Assembly: GCF_012271785.1 (NCBI RefSeq) | Contig: NZ_JAAWVT010000006.1 | Coordinates: 1-64,000, forward strand | Source: Paeniglutamicibacter terrestris | GTDB lineage: Bacteria > Actinomycetota > Actinomycetes > Actinomycetales > Micrococcaceae | Direction: 5' to 3' | Length of the DNA stretch: 64,000 bases | Shown: positions 25,221-33,638 of the stretch, piece after piece | Layout of the letters: each line of letters opens with the position of its first letter | Numbering within the stretch: the first letter of the stretch is position 1 | Notes under the pieces: generated by a model | Told to the model about the DNA's origin: nothing | The model's input: only the letters and a program-made list of their open reading frames with translations | Databases searched by the model: none | Position numbers and translations under genes: made by a program

Positions 25221-26312
25221 ATGACAATCGTGAACGAAACAGTCCAAGGTGCCCAACGATCAGCGCTCGTCGTCGGTGCCACGGGCATCGCGGGGTCCGC
25301 ATTGGTGGATACCCTCACGAACTCTGGTTGGAAGGTACTTGCTCTTTCCCGCAGGCCCGGTCCCGAACGTGACGGGGTGCGTTGGCTATCGGCGGATTTG
25401 ACCTCCACCACGTCTGTGGCCACTGCTCTGGCTCCGGAGCGCCCGACTCACGTTTTCTTCACCGCATGGTCGAGGCAGAACTCGGAGGAAGAGAACATCG
25501 CCGTTAACGCTGGTATGGTGCGCTCGCTCTTGGCCGGACTGCGAGGCAAACCCGTGGAGCATGTGGCACTGATGACTGGACTCAAGCACTATCTTGGTCC
25601 ATTCGAAGCCTACGCTGCCGGGGAAATGGCTGATACGCCGTTCCACGAGGAAGAACCGCGTCTGCCCGTTCGAAACTTTTACTACGCACAGGAAGACGAG
25701 CTCTTCGCGAGTGCCGCAGAACAGGGCTTCTCGTGGTCGGTGCACCGTGCACACACCGTCATTGGCCACGCCGTGGGCAATGCCATGAACATGGGCCTCA
25801 CGCTTGCTGCGCAGGCTGCACTTTGCAAGGAAACCGGAGAATCTTTCGTTTTCCCTGGTTCGGAGATGCAGTGGAACGGGCTGACCGATATGACGGACTC
25901 GGGTCTCCTCGCCGAGCAGATGATCTGGGCGTCGACGACCCCCGCTGCGGCCAACGAGGCCTTCAACATCGTGAATGGGGATGTGTTCCGCTGGCGTTGG
26001 ATGTGGCCAAAGATCGCAGCTCACTTTGGTATGGAGTGGGAGGGCTACCAGCAGGCGCCGCGGCCACTTGAACAGGCTATGTCGGGCCGGGAAGATCAGT
26101 GGAGAGAGCTTGCATCGCGCCACGGTCTGGCAGAGCCAAGCCTAGATAAGTTGGCCTCGTGGTGGCATACGGACGCTGACCTAGGCCGAAACATCGAAGT
26201 GGTGGCCGACATGAGCAAAAGTAGGGTCGCAGGGTTTACCGGATACCGGCGGACCTACGACGCTTTCATTTCGCTATTCGAGCGATACCGCGCCGAGAAA
26301 CTCATTCCCTAG
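25221..26312 (+). CDS. SDR-family oxidoreductase of the PRISE / progesterone 5-beta-reductase-like type
   Basis: 363 residues. The N-terminal Rossmann motif is VVGATGIAGSALVDTL, with SRRPGPERDGVRW after beta-2. A central LMTGLKHYLGPF and PVRNFYYAQEDEL match the plant and bacterial PRISE family, in which the Lys-containing GLKHY and NFYY segments line the active site. It probably reduces an enone or similar carbonyl substrate with NADPH. ATG at 25221 is chosen because it precedes the Rossmann strand by about 16 residues; a GTG at 25149 is in frame but no better supported. Confidence 0.85.
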   Translation: MTIVNETVQGAQRSALVVGATGIAGSALVDTLTNSGWKVLALSRRPGPERDGVRWLSADLTSTTSVATALAPERPTHVFFTAWSRQNSEEENIAVNAGMVRSLLAGLRGKPVEHVALMTGLKHYLGPFEAYAAGEMADTPFHEEEPRLPVRNFYYAQEDELFASAAEQGFSWSVHRAHTVIGHAVGNAMNMGLTLAAQAALCKETGESFVFPGSEMQWNGLTDMTDSGLLAEQMIWASTTPAAANEAFNIVNGDVFRWRWMWPKIAAHFGMEWEGYQQAPRPLEQAMSGREDQWRELASRHGLAEPSLDKLASWWHTDADLGRNIEVVADMSKSRVAGFTGYRRTYDAFISLFERYRAEKLIP

Positions 26313-26343
26313 AGATCGCTCAGCGCTCCCGGAAGCTAAGAAA

Positions 26344-26408
26344 CCACCCTCGCCATTCCCTCCAGGAGAGCCCGATATTTAACTCTCGGGAGCTCTCTGG
26401 AAGGGTGG
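26344..26408. terminator. bidirectional terminator-like hairpin between convergent genes
   Basis: Outer arms CCACCCT (26344-26350) and AGGGTGG (26402-26408) enclose further imperfect pairing (CCAG...CTGG, AGAGC...GCTCT). It sits between the stops of the reductase gene and the gene at 26445. Confidence 0.5.
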
Positions 26409-26444
26409 CGCTCCCCGGCGGACAGTTGGTTAGTTGGTTCGCAA

Positions 26445-26753
26445 CTATGCGGTCTGTTGCTTGTTGAATTTGCGTCGTTGCGCAGCCGCACTCAGTTTTC
26501 CGTGCCATATCAAGAACCGCGGTACAACCACGTAGACGGCCGTCGGGACAACCACCGCGGTGAGCACGAATGCCCGCAGAATTGGATGCCAGTGCTCGGC
26601 GAAGAGACCCAAAACGGTCATGCCGATGGCTACCATGGGGAAAATCGCGCACCACGTGAGGATGGCTCGAACGTGCACCGAGGCGACACCCGGTTTCCGA
26701 TGCTGGTGTGCGTCGATTTCATCGGCAGCTAGTGCTTTGCCTTCGTGTTCCAT
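26445..26753 (-). CDS. small two-span membrane protein resembling the C-terminal half of ABM-type membrane proteins
   Basis: 102 residues. After a charged N terminus come two membrane segments: AILTWCAIFPMVAIGMTVLG and, after HPILRAF, VLTAVVVPTAVYVVVPRFL. The pattern of W-x(4)-P, then R-x(5)-T-x(3)-VP and a final P resembles the membrane tail found on some antibiotic-biosynthesis-monooxygenase-domain proteins, but the ABM domain is absent. The start at ATG 26753 is decided by GGAG six bases upstream; TTG at 26765 is weaker. Function unknown. Confidence 0.7.
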   Translation of the reverse strand: MEHEGKALAADEIDAHQHRKPGVASVHVRAILTWCAIFPMVAIGMTVLGLFAEHWHPILRAFVLTAVVVPTAVYVVVPRFLIWHGKLSAAAQRRKFNKQQTA

Positions 26754-26840
26754 CGTGTTCTCCAAAAATCGTGTAAATACTGCCGAGCGTTGTTAAGCAG
26801 AAAATCTCCAGTTTTGTTCCCTTCAATCGATATCCGACGA

Positions 26841-27059
26841 TCATCTCGGTAATGGGGACCAGCCGTCCAAGGGTCTTTGCCTGCTGAGGTTGGTCATGCA
26901 CGCCCGCTCGGAAAGTTCCGAAGAGGCATAACTGTAGGTAGATCCGAGGGCGCCGATCGGGTCGACGTCGGTGGAGCTGGTCCGCTGAAGCCGCTTGCTG
27001 AAGGCTGCGTCGTTAACGCGTGAATCGGTTAGGGGCGTCAGCGGGAAGCCGCTGAACAT
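26841..27059 (-). pseudogene. remnant of a dihydrodipicolinate-synthase-family (DapA/NAL) gene
   Basis: A reading frame from ATG 27059 gives FPLTPLTDSRVNDAAF near its start and DPIGALGSTYSYASSELSER further on. This follows the N-terminal pattern of DapA-family aldolases (TPL..D.RVD.AA..., G.LGSTGSY..LS..ER). The match stops after about 60 residues, with substitutions at normally fixed positions, and the downstream sequence (26766-26840) does not continue the family in any frame. The rest of the gene is missing, so this is a 5' fragment of a lost gene. GGAG lies nine bases before the ATG. The remainder of 26754-27153 shows nothing else. Confidence 0.6.
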
Positions 27060-27153
27060 CGGTGAGGGCTCCAAAGTTCTTCAGGGTCGTGCAGGAGGCA
27101 AGTGGCTCCTGGAATGTGTTGGTACGGCGAGGTGCCGCACGTAGGCTGGGCGC

Positions 27154-27720
27154 ATGCGCGAACGGAAGCGACGCCTAGCCGCCGCGGGCCTTGACTACCT
27201 CGTCATTCTGTCGTGGATGATGGTGCTCGGCGTGATCTCAACCGTCATTTTTCTGATCCGTGGGGAACTTCCCGATACCTTGGGAACCATTGGCCCGCTT
27301 GGCAGCCAGCTGGTGTATTTCCTGCTGCTCACGTTGGTGGTCGGCATTTACCTCTACAAGACCGAGTCCGGTGCCCACCACGCAACGTGGGGCAAACGGA
27401 GGATGGGACTTCAAGTGAGGTCCGTGAGTGGTGAGGTGCCGGGCCGGATGGATATCTTGCTCAGGACCGTCGTGAAGTTGCTGCCCTGGGAAAGTGCCCA
27501 CTTTTTCATCTGGCAGATGATGCATGTGTACTATCAGCGGGGGTATGACGCCACGCCCCCTGTTTGGATCTTCGTGGGGTTGAACGCAGTCAGTCTCACC
27601 GCGTTGGTATATCTACTTCTGGTGCTCATCACGGGCCGCGGGCCTCATGATCTGGCTGCCCGAACCATGGTTGTCGACCGTGAGGTAGTAGAACCGATCA
27701 GAAACGAACGCCCAGGCTAG
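27154..27720 (+). CDS. RDD-family membrane protein
   Basis: 188 residues. The family signature is visible: an N-terminal basic stretch leading to AAAGLDYLVILSWMMVLG, the ATWGKRRMGLQV motif after the second membrane span, and the late GRGPHDLAARTMVV. Four membrane segments are likely. RDD proteins are membrane proteins of mostly unknown role. The start at ATG 27154 has no strong ribosome site. The stop overlaps the stop of the convergent LacI gene by four bases. Confidence 0.85.
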   Translation: MRERKRRLAAAGLDYLVILSWMMVLGVISTVIFLIRGELPDTLGTIGPLGSQLVYFLLLTLVVGIYLYKTESGAHHATWGKRRMGLQVRSVSGEVPGRMDILLRTVVKLLPWESAHFFIWQMMHVYYQRGYDATPPVWIFVGLNAVSLTALVYLLLVLITGRGPHDLAARTMVVDREVVEPIRNERPG

Positions 27721-28760
27721 GGCTCGAGTGTAGAGCCACGCACCATCAGTGAGCTCTCCAGCGTGATGGGCTGTTGCTCGAGCTCTTCGCCGGCAATGAG
27801 GCTCAGCAACTGCTCGGCGGCTCGGCGGCCCAGCAATTCGCCGGGGAGGTGCACACTGGTCAGCCCGGGGGAGCTGGTCGTCGAATAAGGCAGGTCGTCA
27901 AAGCCCGTCACGGCAAGTTCCCCGGGAATCAAGATTCCTGCGGCTCGTGCTTCCTGGAGTATTCCGTAGGCGTGCGTGTCGGTGGCGCAGACAACGGCGG
28001 TGACTCCGGCTTTTTTCCACGATGGCCATGCCGTGGCAAAGGCGTTTGCCGCCAGACCAACGTTGATAGTGGTGGCGATCTGCGCCTCCGGTGGCACGCT
28101 CATGCCCAATTCCTCGGCCGCGGTCAAAAATGCCTCGCGGCGAACGTCGAAGGTGGTGGTTCCGGTGTCGCCGTCCAAGTAGGCAACGGTGGTGTGGCCG
28201 GTGGCTGAGAGATGTGCCGCAATGGCCAGTGCGCCCTGTGCAACATCGAGGTTCACCGCCGGAACATCGGAGCCGAAGCCCGGGGCATCAAGCAACACCA
28301 TCGGACCGGGAGCCGACAGCTCTTGAAGGAAGGTGGGATCTGGCGCATCCACCAATAGTCCGGCAGGACGTAGTCCCAATAGGCGACGGGTGTTCTCTGC
28401 GCTGGGCAGCTGGCCGGCGTCGGTGACCGAAAGCAGTAATTGGTATTCGGAGCCTAATGCTGCGCGGACCCCGGCGATGACCATGGCAAAAAATGGGTTG
28501 GAGATATCCGGAGCCACCATGATCACGGTATTGCTCACGCCTCGGGCGAGGGAGGAACCGATGCTGTCCACCACGTAGCCGAGTTCACGAATGGCCTCGC
28601 GGACCAAAATTTCATTGCTGGCCGACACCCGTCCGCTAGCCTTGCCGTTGGCCACCAGTGAGACCGTTGCGGTGGAAACTCCTGCGCGTTCGGCCACCAT
28701 AGCGGCGGTCACCCGGCGCCGGATCGGTGCGCTGGCGCGCGGCTTTTCGGACGGATGCAT
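27717..28760 (-). CDS. LacI-family regulator of the nucleoside operon
   Basis: 347 residues. The N-terminal helix-turn-helix reads VTAAMVAERAGVSTATVSLVANG, with a 14-residue basic lead. The ligand domain contains VIMVAPDISNPFFAMVIAGV and ELAVTGFDDLPYS. It is divergent from the nucleoside hydrolase operon with two LacI-type operators between them, so it most likely represses that operon, and perhaps itself, until a nucleoside or ribose signal appears. ATG at 28760. Confidence 0.92.
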   Translation of the reverse strand: MHPSEKPRASAPIRRRVTAAMVAERAGVSTATVSLVANGKASGRVSASNEILVREAIRELGYVVDSIGSSLARGVSNTVIMVAPDISNPFFAMVIAGVRAALGSEYQLLLSVTDAGQLPSAENTRRLLGLRPAGLLVDAPDPTFLQELSAPGPMVLLDAPGFGSDVPAVNLDVAQGALAIAAHLSATGHTTVAYLDGDTGTTTFDVRREAFLTAAEELGMSVPPEAQIATTINVGLAANAFATAWPSWKKAGVTAVVCATDTHAYGILQEARAAGILIPGELAVTGFDDLPYSTTSSPGLTSVHLPGELLGRRAAEQLLSLIAGEELEQQPITLESSLMVRGSTLEP

Positions 28761-28804
28761 GGCTTCAATCTTAGTCCAGCCCGCCGATCCCCGAACCGCA
28801 CCGG

Positions 28805-28818
28805 GTCAAACGCTTGAC
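28805..28818. promoter_or_regulatory. LacI-type operator 1, nucleoside operon
   Basis: GTCAAACGCTTGAC is an inverted repeat about a central CG step, typical of LacI-family targets, 44 bases upstream of the repressor start. Confidence 0.78.
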
Positions 28819-28840
28819 TAGGGTGTTCGTCGAACCATCA

Positions 28841-28854
28841 GTTAAGCGTTTGAC
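28841..28854. promoter_or_regulatory. LacI-type operator 2, nucleoside operon
   Basis: GTTAAGCGTTTGAC repeats the operator motif 36 bases, centre to centre, from operator 1. It lies nearer the nucleoside hydrolase gene. The spacing would allow two dimers, or one tetramer, to bridge the divergent promoters. Confidence 0.78.
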
Positions 28855-28950
28855 GGACGGTCAAAATGGTGCCAGAATTCGGATGAAATAGCTTGTCCTG
28901 TTTGTGGCTTCGCGCCATGAACATTTATCCCCGAAGATGTGGAGAAAACC

Positions 28951-29931
28951 ATGGGCGCACCCATCGCCTCGACCGAGCCGCGAAAGATCATTCTTGACTG
29001 CGATCCCGGACACGATGACGCGGTAGCCATTCTGCTGGCGCACGGCAGCCCGGCGATCGAGTTGCTGGCCGTGACCACGGTAGTTGGCAACCAAACGCTG
29101 GAAAAGGTCACCAAGAACGCGCTCGCCGTGGGTACCATCGCCGGCATTACCGGTGTTCCCTTTGCTGCGGGTTGCGCCCGCCCGCTGGTGCGCACCATCG
29201 AAAACGCACCCGACATTCACGGCGAATCCGGCATGGACGGACCCGCGCAGCCCGAATCCACCATCACGTTGGATTCCCGCCACGCCGTTGACCTGATCAT
29301 TGACACCGTCATGGCCCACGAGCCGGGCACCATCACCTTGGTCCCCACCGGCGGGTTGACCAACATCGCCATGGCCGCCCGCAAGGAACCGCGCATCGTT
29401 GAACGCGTGAAGGAAGTTGTCCTGATGGGCGGCGGCTACCACGTGGGCAACTGGAGCGCCGTGGCCGAATTTAACATCATCATTGACCCCGAAGCTGCTC
29501 ACATCGTGTTCAACGAGAAGTGGCCGGTAGTCATGGTTGGACTGGATCTGACCCACCAGGCACTTGCCACCGACGAGGTCGTCGCAAAAATCGAGGCCAT
29601 CGGCACCGGCCCGGCCAGGTTCGTGCGTGAACTGATGGACTTCTTCAAGGCAACCTACAAGGACGCCCAGGGCTTCGACTTCCCCCCGGTCCACGACCCC
29701 TGCGCCGTGGCCTATGTGATTGACCCGAGCATTGTCTCAACCCGTAAGGTCCCGGTGAACATCGAACTCACCGGTACCCTCACCCTGGGCATGACGGTCG
29801 CGGACTTCCGCGCCCCGGCCCCCGCAGACTGCCACACGTCGGTGGCCGTGGACCTTGATCACCAGCGCTTCTGGGACCTGGTCACCGACGCGTTGGTACG
29901 CATTGGCGACGTTGAGGTCGCTGCCCTGTGA
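28951..29931 (+). CDS. inosine-uridine-type nucleoside N-ribohydrolase
   Basis: 326 residues. The N-terminal calcium-site signature is ILDCDPGHDDAVAILLA, with VTTVVGNQTLEKVTKNAL after it. GGGYHVGNWSAVAEFNIIID and VHDPCAVAYV form the other parts of the active site. It hydrolyses a ribonucleoside to ribose and free base in the cytoplasm. ATG at 28951 is chosen because GGAG lies six bases upstream; the GTG at 28939 is in frame but lies across that site. The stop overlaps the MFS gene by four bases (GTGA), so the operon is translationally coupled. Confidence 0.94.
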   Translation: MGAPIASTEPRKIILDCDPGHDDAVAILLAHGSPAIELLAVTTVVGNQTLEKVTKNALAVGTIAGITGVPFAAGCARPLVRTIENAPDIHGESGMDGPAQPESTITLDSRHAVDLIIDTVMAHEPGTITLVPTGGLTNIAMAARKEPRIVERVKEVVLMGGGYHVGNWSAVAEFNIIIDPEAAHIVFNEKWPVVMVGLDLTHQALATDEVVAKIEAIGTGPARFVRELMDFFKATYKDAQGFDFPPVHDPCAVAYVIDPSIVSTRKVPVNIELTGTLTLGMTVADFRAPAPADCHTSVAVDLDHQRFWDLVTDALVRIGDVEVAAL

Positions 29932-31349
29932 GTACCGCTACGCAACCAAGCGCCGGGACCCGCGGCGGAGTCGTCGCGCTGACGGTTGCTCTGCTCACCG
30001 CCTGCATTGCCTTCCAACTTAACGCCTCGATGCTCAGCCCCGCGCTGGTCACCATGGGCGAGGAACTAAAGACCGATCAGGGCTCCATCGGCCTGTCGCA
30101 GACGTGGTTCTTCACCACCGCAGCACTGTTCTCCCTCTTCCTGCCTCGTCTCTCCGACGTGGTGGGCCGCAAGAAAATCCTGATCTTCATGATGCTGCTG
30201 ACGGCCGTTGGCTCCGTGGTGGCAGCACTTGCACCCAACATTGGGTGGCTCTTCGCCGGGCGTATCATTCAGGGTGTTTCCGGCCCCACGGTTCCCTTGG
30301 CCCTGCTGATGCTCCGCAGTGCCGTTACGAACAATCGCCGCTATGGCTCGCTGATGGGCCTGATCCTGGCCGTTAACGGTGGAGTTGCCGGCATTGACTC
30401 CTTCCTGGGTGGCTACCTGGCCGAAAACCACGGCTTCCGCTCGATCTTCTGGGTCATGGTGGTCCTGGCAGTGATCGCCGCGGCAGGTGTCGCTGCGTTC
30501 ACTCGTGAGTCCAAGCCTCAGGCCGGCACCAAGATGGACTGGAAGGGCGTCTTCTTCATCGTGGTGGCCGTCGGCGCACTGCTGACCGCCCTCAACGAGG
30601 CAGCCAAGCTGGTTGGCGGCATGGATATGCGAACGCTCATCATTTCCGTGGTGCTCCTTGGAGTCGGCGCAGCAGCTTTCTATGGCTTCTGGGCCACCGA
30701 GAAGCGCGTGGCCGAACCCATGGTTCAGGTGGAGCACCTGCGTCAGCGTGCTACCTGGGCACCGCTGCTGACCACGGTACTGACCATGACCGGCATCTTT
30801 GCCGTGATCAATGGCATTGTCCCGGCCTACGTTCAGGCCGCAGCCCCCGGCTTCGGCGTTGGACCCACCGAGACGGCACTGCTGATCCTCACGCCGTACG
30901 CGCTGCTGGGCTGGGTTTTCGGACCGATCAGTGGACGTTTGGCCCCGGTCTGGGGATACAACAAGGTGCTGCGCATCGGCATGATCGGTTCGGTTGTGTC
31001 CTTGCTGATCATTGTGTTCTTCGGCCTTGATTCGCTGCCCCTGATGGTCGCCGGCACCGCGCTGCTGGGCATCATGTATGCGGGTACCGCCAACATCATG
31101 CTGAACGGCTTGGGCGTGGTGCTCTCGCCCAAGGGCAACCCCGGCTTCCTGCCGGGCATGAACGCCGGCGCCTTCAACCTTGGTGCCGGACTGAGCTTCC
31201 TGGTCCTACCGGCGGTGCTCGTGGGAACTTCTTCCATGGGGGAGCGCGGCTCCTATACGACCGTGGTGGTGGTGGGTCTGATCATCACCGTGGCAGCCTT
31301 CGCCGCCTCACTGTTGATCCCCAAGCCCGTTGATGCAGAGGTGAAATAA
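29928..31349 (+). CDS. MFS transporter, probable nucleoside importer
   Basis: 473 residues with about 14 hydrophobic segments, the size of the 14-span MFS drug:H+ antiporter-like group. The MFS motif LSDVVGRKKILIFMM lies after the second span. GFRSIFWVMVVLAV follows the end of the first six. Position between nucleoside hydrolase and ribokinase in one operon points to nucleoside or ribose uptake rather than drug export; this is inference from context. GTG at 29928 overlaps the hydrolase stop. Confidence 0.88.
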   Translation: MSTATQPSAGTRGGVVALTVALLTACIAFQLNASMLSPALVTMGEELKTDQGSIGLSQTWFFTTAALFSLFLPRLSDVVGRKKILIFMMLLTAVGSVVAALAPNIGWLFAGRIIQGVSGPTVPLALLMLRSAVTNNRRYGSLMGLILAVNGGVAGIDSFLGGYLAENHGFRSIFWVMVVLAVIAAAGVAAFTRESKPQAGTKMDWKGVFFIVVAVGALLTALNEAAKLVGGMDMRTLIISVVLLGVGAAAFYGFWATEKRVAEPMVQVEHLRQRATWAPLLTTVLTMTGIFAVINGIVPAYVQAAAPGFGVGPTETALLILTPYALLGWVFGPISGRLAPVWGYNKVLRIGMIGSVVSLLIIVFFGLDSLPLMVAGTALLGIMYAGTANIMLNGLGVVLSPKGNPGFLPGMNAGAFNLGAGLSFLVLPAVLVGTSSMGERGSYTTVVVVGLIITVAAFAASLLIPKPVDAEVK

Positions 31350-31350
31350 C

Positions 31351-32322
31351 ATGCCGAACCAAACCCCCTCCCAAGGGTCATCGCGCATTGTGGTGCTCGG
31401 TTCGCTGAATGCCGATCTGACCATCTATACCCAGCGTCTACCGGAGCCGGGAGAGACCCTGCACGGCGAGGGCTTCACGGTGAACCCTGGAGGCAAGAGT
31501 GCCAACCAGGCCGTGGCCGCCGGCAAGCTCGGTGCCAACGTTTCGCTGATCGGGGCCGTGGGTCAGGACGCCAATGGCACCATGCTGCTCGAGTCGTGTG
31601 CCGCAGCCAACGTGGATGTTTCCCACGTGCGCCGGGCGGAGAACGTTGAAACAGGCGTCGCGGTGGTCACCGTGGACGCCCAAGGAGAGAACAGCATTGT
31701 CATCTCCGCCGGCGCCAACGGAACCCTAGCTCCTAGCGACGTCGAGGCGGCCCATGCGGTATTTGAAGGCGCTGCGGTGCTCTGCCTGTGTCTGGAAGTT
31801 GAACAAGCAACCGTTGAGGCGGCGGCCATGGCCGGCCGTGACGCCGGGGCCCGCGTACTGCTGAATCTTTCTCCGTATGCGCCGATCGCCGCCTCGCTGG
31901 CCGGGGCCTGTGACGTGCTGTTGGTCAACGCGCACGAGGCCTCACAATTCCTCGATGGGGCACCCATTCCGACGCCCGACGCCTCGCTGGCCGACTGGGA
32001 GCCGGTGCTGGGGCACCTGGTGGCCCGCGGTCTGCCAAGCGCAGTGGTGACCCTCGGTGCTCAAGGATCGGTGGTGCTCGATTCGAACGCCAGCGCTGGT
32101 GAGCGGATTGTGCGGATCAACCCCACGCGCGTGGACGCCGTAGACACCACCGGAGCCGGCGACGCCTTCACCGGCGGCTTGGCAGCACGCCTGGCCGCGG
32201 GGGATTCGTTGGCGGAAGCTGCTGCCTTCGCCTCCGTGGGTGCGGCCTTGGCCGCCACCAAGAAGGGTACGCAGGCCGCGTATCCTGATGCGGAAGCTGT
32301 GGCGCGTAAGCGCAACGGCTAG
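31351..32322 (+). CDS. rbsK: ribokinase
   Basis: 323 residues, PfkB family. The N terminus has GSLNADLTIYTQRLPEPGET and NPGGKSANQAVAAGKLGA, the usual RbsK substrate and sugar-binding segments. The C-terminal signature DTTGAGDAFTGGLAARLA carries the catalytic Asp and anion hole. It converts ribose released by the hydrolase to ribose-5-phosphate. It starts one base after the MFS stop and is the last gene of the operon, with a terminator about 50 bases downstream. Confidence 0.94.
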   Translation: MPNQTPSQGSSRIVVLGSLNADLTIYTQRLPEPGETLHGEGFTVNPGGKSANQAVAAGKLGANVSLIGAVGQDANGTMLLESCAAANVDVSHVRRAENVETGVAVVTVDAQGENSIVISAGANGTLAPSDVEAAHAVFEGAAVLCLCLEVEQATVEAAAMAGRDAGARVLLNLSPYAPIAASLAGACDVLLVNAHEASQFLDGAPIPTPDASLADWEPVLGHLVARGLPSAVVTLGAQGSVVLDSNASAGERIVRINPTRVDAVDTTGAGDAFTGGLAARLAAGDSLAEAAAFASVGAALAATKKGTQAAYPDAEAVARKRNG

Positions 32323-32369
32323 GCAAATACTTGGATCGCTCCCGTATCACGAGGAGTGGTCCAACCCAG

Positions 32370-32410
32370 CACCAGATCCTTTTCGGTCCGTTCCCGGAAA
32401 GGATCTGGTG
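32370..32410 (+). terminator. terminator of the nucleoside operon
   Basis: Arms of 13 bases at 32370-32382 and 32398-32410 (CACCAGATCCTTT and its complement) with a short inner CGG/CCG pairing, followed by TTTAACC. Confidence 0.85.
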
Positions 32411-32447
32411 TTTAACCCAAAAGTGGTCGAAGACCTGGAAATCCGGT

Positions 32448-32879
32448 TTAGTCCAGAACCAGCGGTGGGCTGGCGTCGCCTTCTGGGTAGCTCAGTGTGA
32501 GGATTACTGGACGCTGCGCCACCGAGATTGGCACCATCAATTCGTGGGTAGTCGCCGTCAAGTCCGCGGTACACGGTCCGGACCCGCTGGAGGAATCGAT
32601 CCGCAGCTTGAGGGTATCGGTTCCAATAGCCTCCATACTGCTCACCACAGCGGGACAGGAGGAACTGCCGAAAGTCACCAGTGCGATGGTTTTGCCCATG
32701 TCGAGCCAAAAGGCCGCCGGATCTTTCATGGTGATTTCCGCAAGCTGGGTCTCGCTCAGCGCGTCGGGGAGACCCCGGGTAACCCGCTCGGCGACGCTCG
32801 TGGGCCCAGAACAGCTAGACAGCAGCAAGACCGAAGTAGCCACGACGTTTAGCCGTCTCACGCCCTTGACTGCCATCAT
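32448..32879 (-). CDS. small lipoprotein of unknown function
   Basis: 143 residues. The N terminus is a lipoprotein signal: MMAVKGVRRLNVVATSV, then a lipobox ending LLSSC. The mature part has two Cys (SSSCPAVV and GSGPCTAD) that could form a disulfide, and no family I recognise. The start at ATG 32879 has GGGAG seven bases upstream. It lies 25 bases after the stop of the four-span membrane protein gene and is probably co-transcribed with it. The frame stays open to 33188, but that part overlaps the upstream gene. Confidence 0.72.
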   Translation of the reverse strand: MMAVKGVRRLNVVATSVLLLSSCSGPTSVAERVTRGLPDALSETQLAEITMKDPAAFWLDMGKTIALVTFGSSSCPAVVSSMEAIGTDTLKLRIDSSSGSGPCTADLTATTHELMVPISVAQRPVILTLSYPEGDASPPLVLD

Positions 32880-32904
32880 CACCGAACTCCCATTCTTGAT
32901 TTGG

Positions 32905-33519
32905 TCATCGCAACGGAACTGCCGCGTCCACCACAATGATCGTGTGGTCTTCGTGCACGCCCGTGAAGCTATATTCACCCCACCGTGTTGCTTGGGATTG
33001 CTCATGGGCAACGTTGTTCCAATCCCAACCGCGTACCGAAGGAGAATCCCGACCACATTGCGGTGGGTACGACTCCATGACAGTCGTGCAGAATATCGGC
33101 CCGTTACCGTTATCCAGCACCATGCCGGAGAACGACCGCTCCGCGGCGGGTGAAAGCGCAGTGACAAGGGCAAGGACGGCGAGAACAAGTGCTATCGGTG
33201 CCATGACCCAGCGTTCCGGTGTGGATCTGGACATCGCGTTCATTGCCACACCGAGGGCGAATATTGCGAATACAACCCAGATTCCCACCCGGGAGAAGGC
33301 ATCCGGAAGTACAGCCAGAAACCCTGCCCTGTTCAAAACTACGAGTGCCATGAACCCGTACAACAAGATGGAGAACGCGGAAGCGATTCGATAGCCTGCG
33401 GGCAGCACCCCGGGGTGCTGCCCGCCCCAAGCGAACCTGCCCCACGGGGCACCGAGAGCCAGGGCAAGTTGGAAGAGCAGCAGCAGGGAAAGCACGGCAA
33501 CAAAGACGATGGCGGCCAT
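32905..33519 (-). CDS. four-span membrane protein with extracytoplasmic C domain
   Basis: 204 residues. Four hydrophobic segments cover roughly residues 1-130, including GRFAWGGQHPGVLPAGYRIA between the first two and FMALVVLNRAGF within the second. A soluble tail of about 65 residues follows with a likely Cys pair (IFCTT and PPQCG). The N-terminal part resembles a common actinobacterial membrane protein type of unknown role. ATG at 33519, with GTAGGA eight bases upstream. It probably forms an operon with the lipoprotein gene downstream; both proteins face outside. Confidence 0.72.
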   Translation of the reverse strand: MAAIVFVAVLSLLLLFQLALALGAPWGRFAWGGQHPGVLPAGYRIASAFSILLYGFMALVVLNRAGFLAVLPDAFSRVGIWVVFAIFALGVAMNAMSRSTPERWVMAPIALVLAVLALVTALSPAAERSFSGMVLDNGNGPIFCTTVMESYPPQCGRDSPSVRGWDWNNVAHEQSQATRWGEYSFTGVHEDHTIIVVDAAVPLR

Positions 33520-33638
33520 GAATCGAATCCTACTACCCGATTGCTGAGGCAAGCCGGTGCATCCCCGCATTGCCGAGACCCAAAAACAGGTGTTGACACC
33601 GATACGTGTTGCCTTCGCCGGCGCGTACCGTGACTTCG

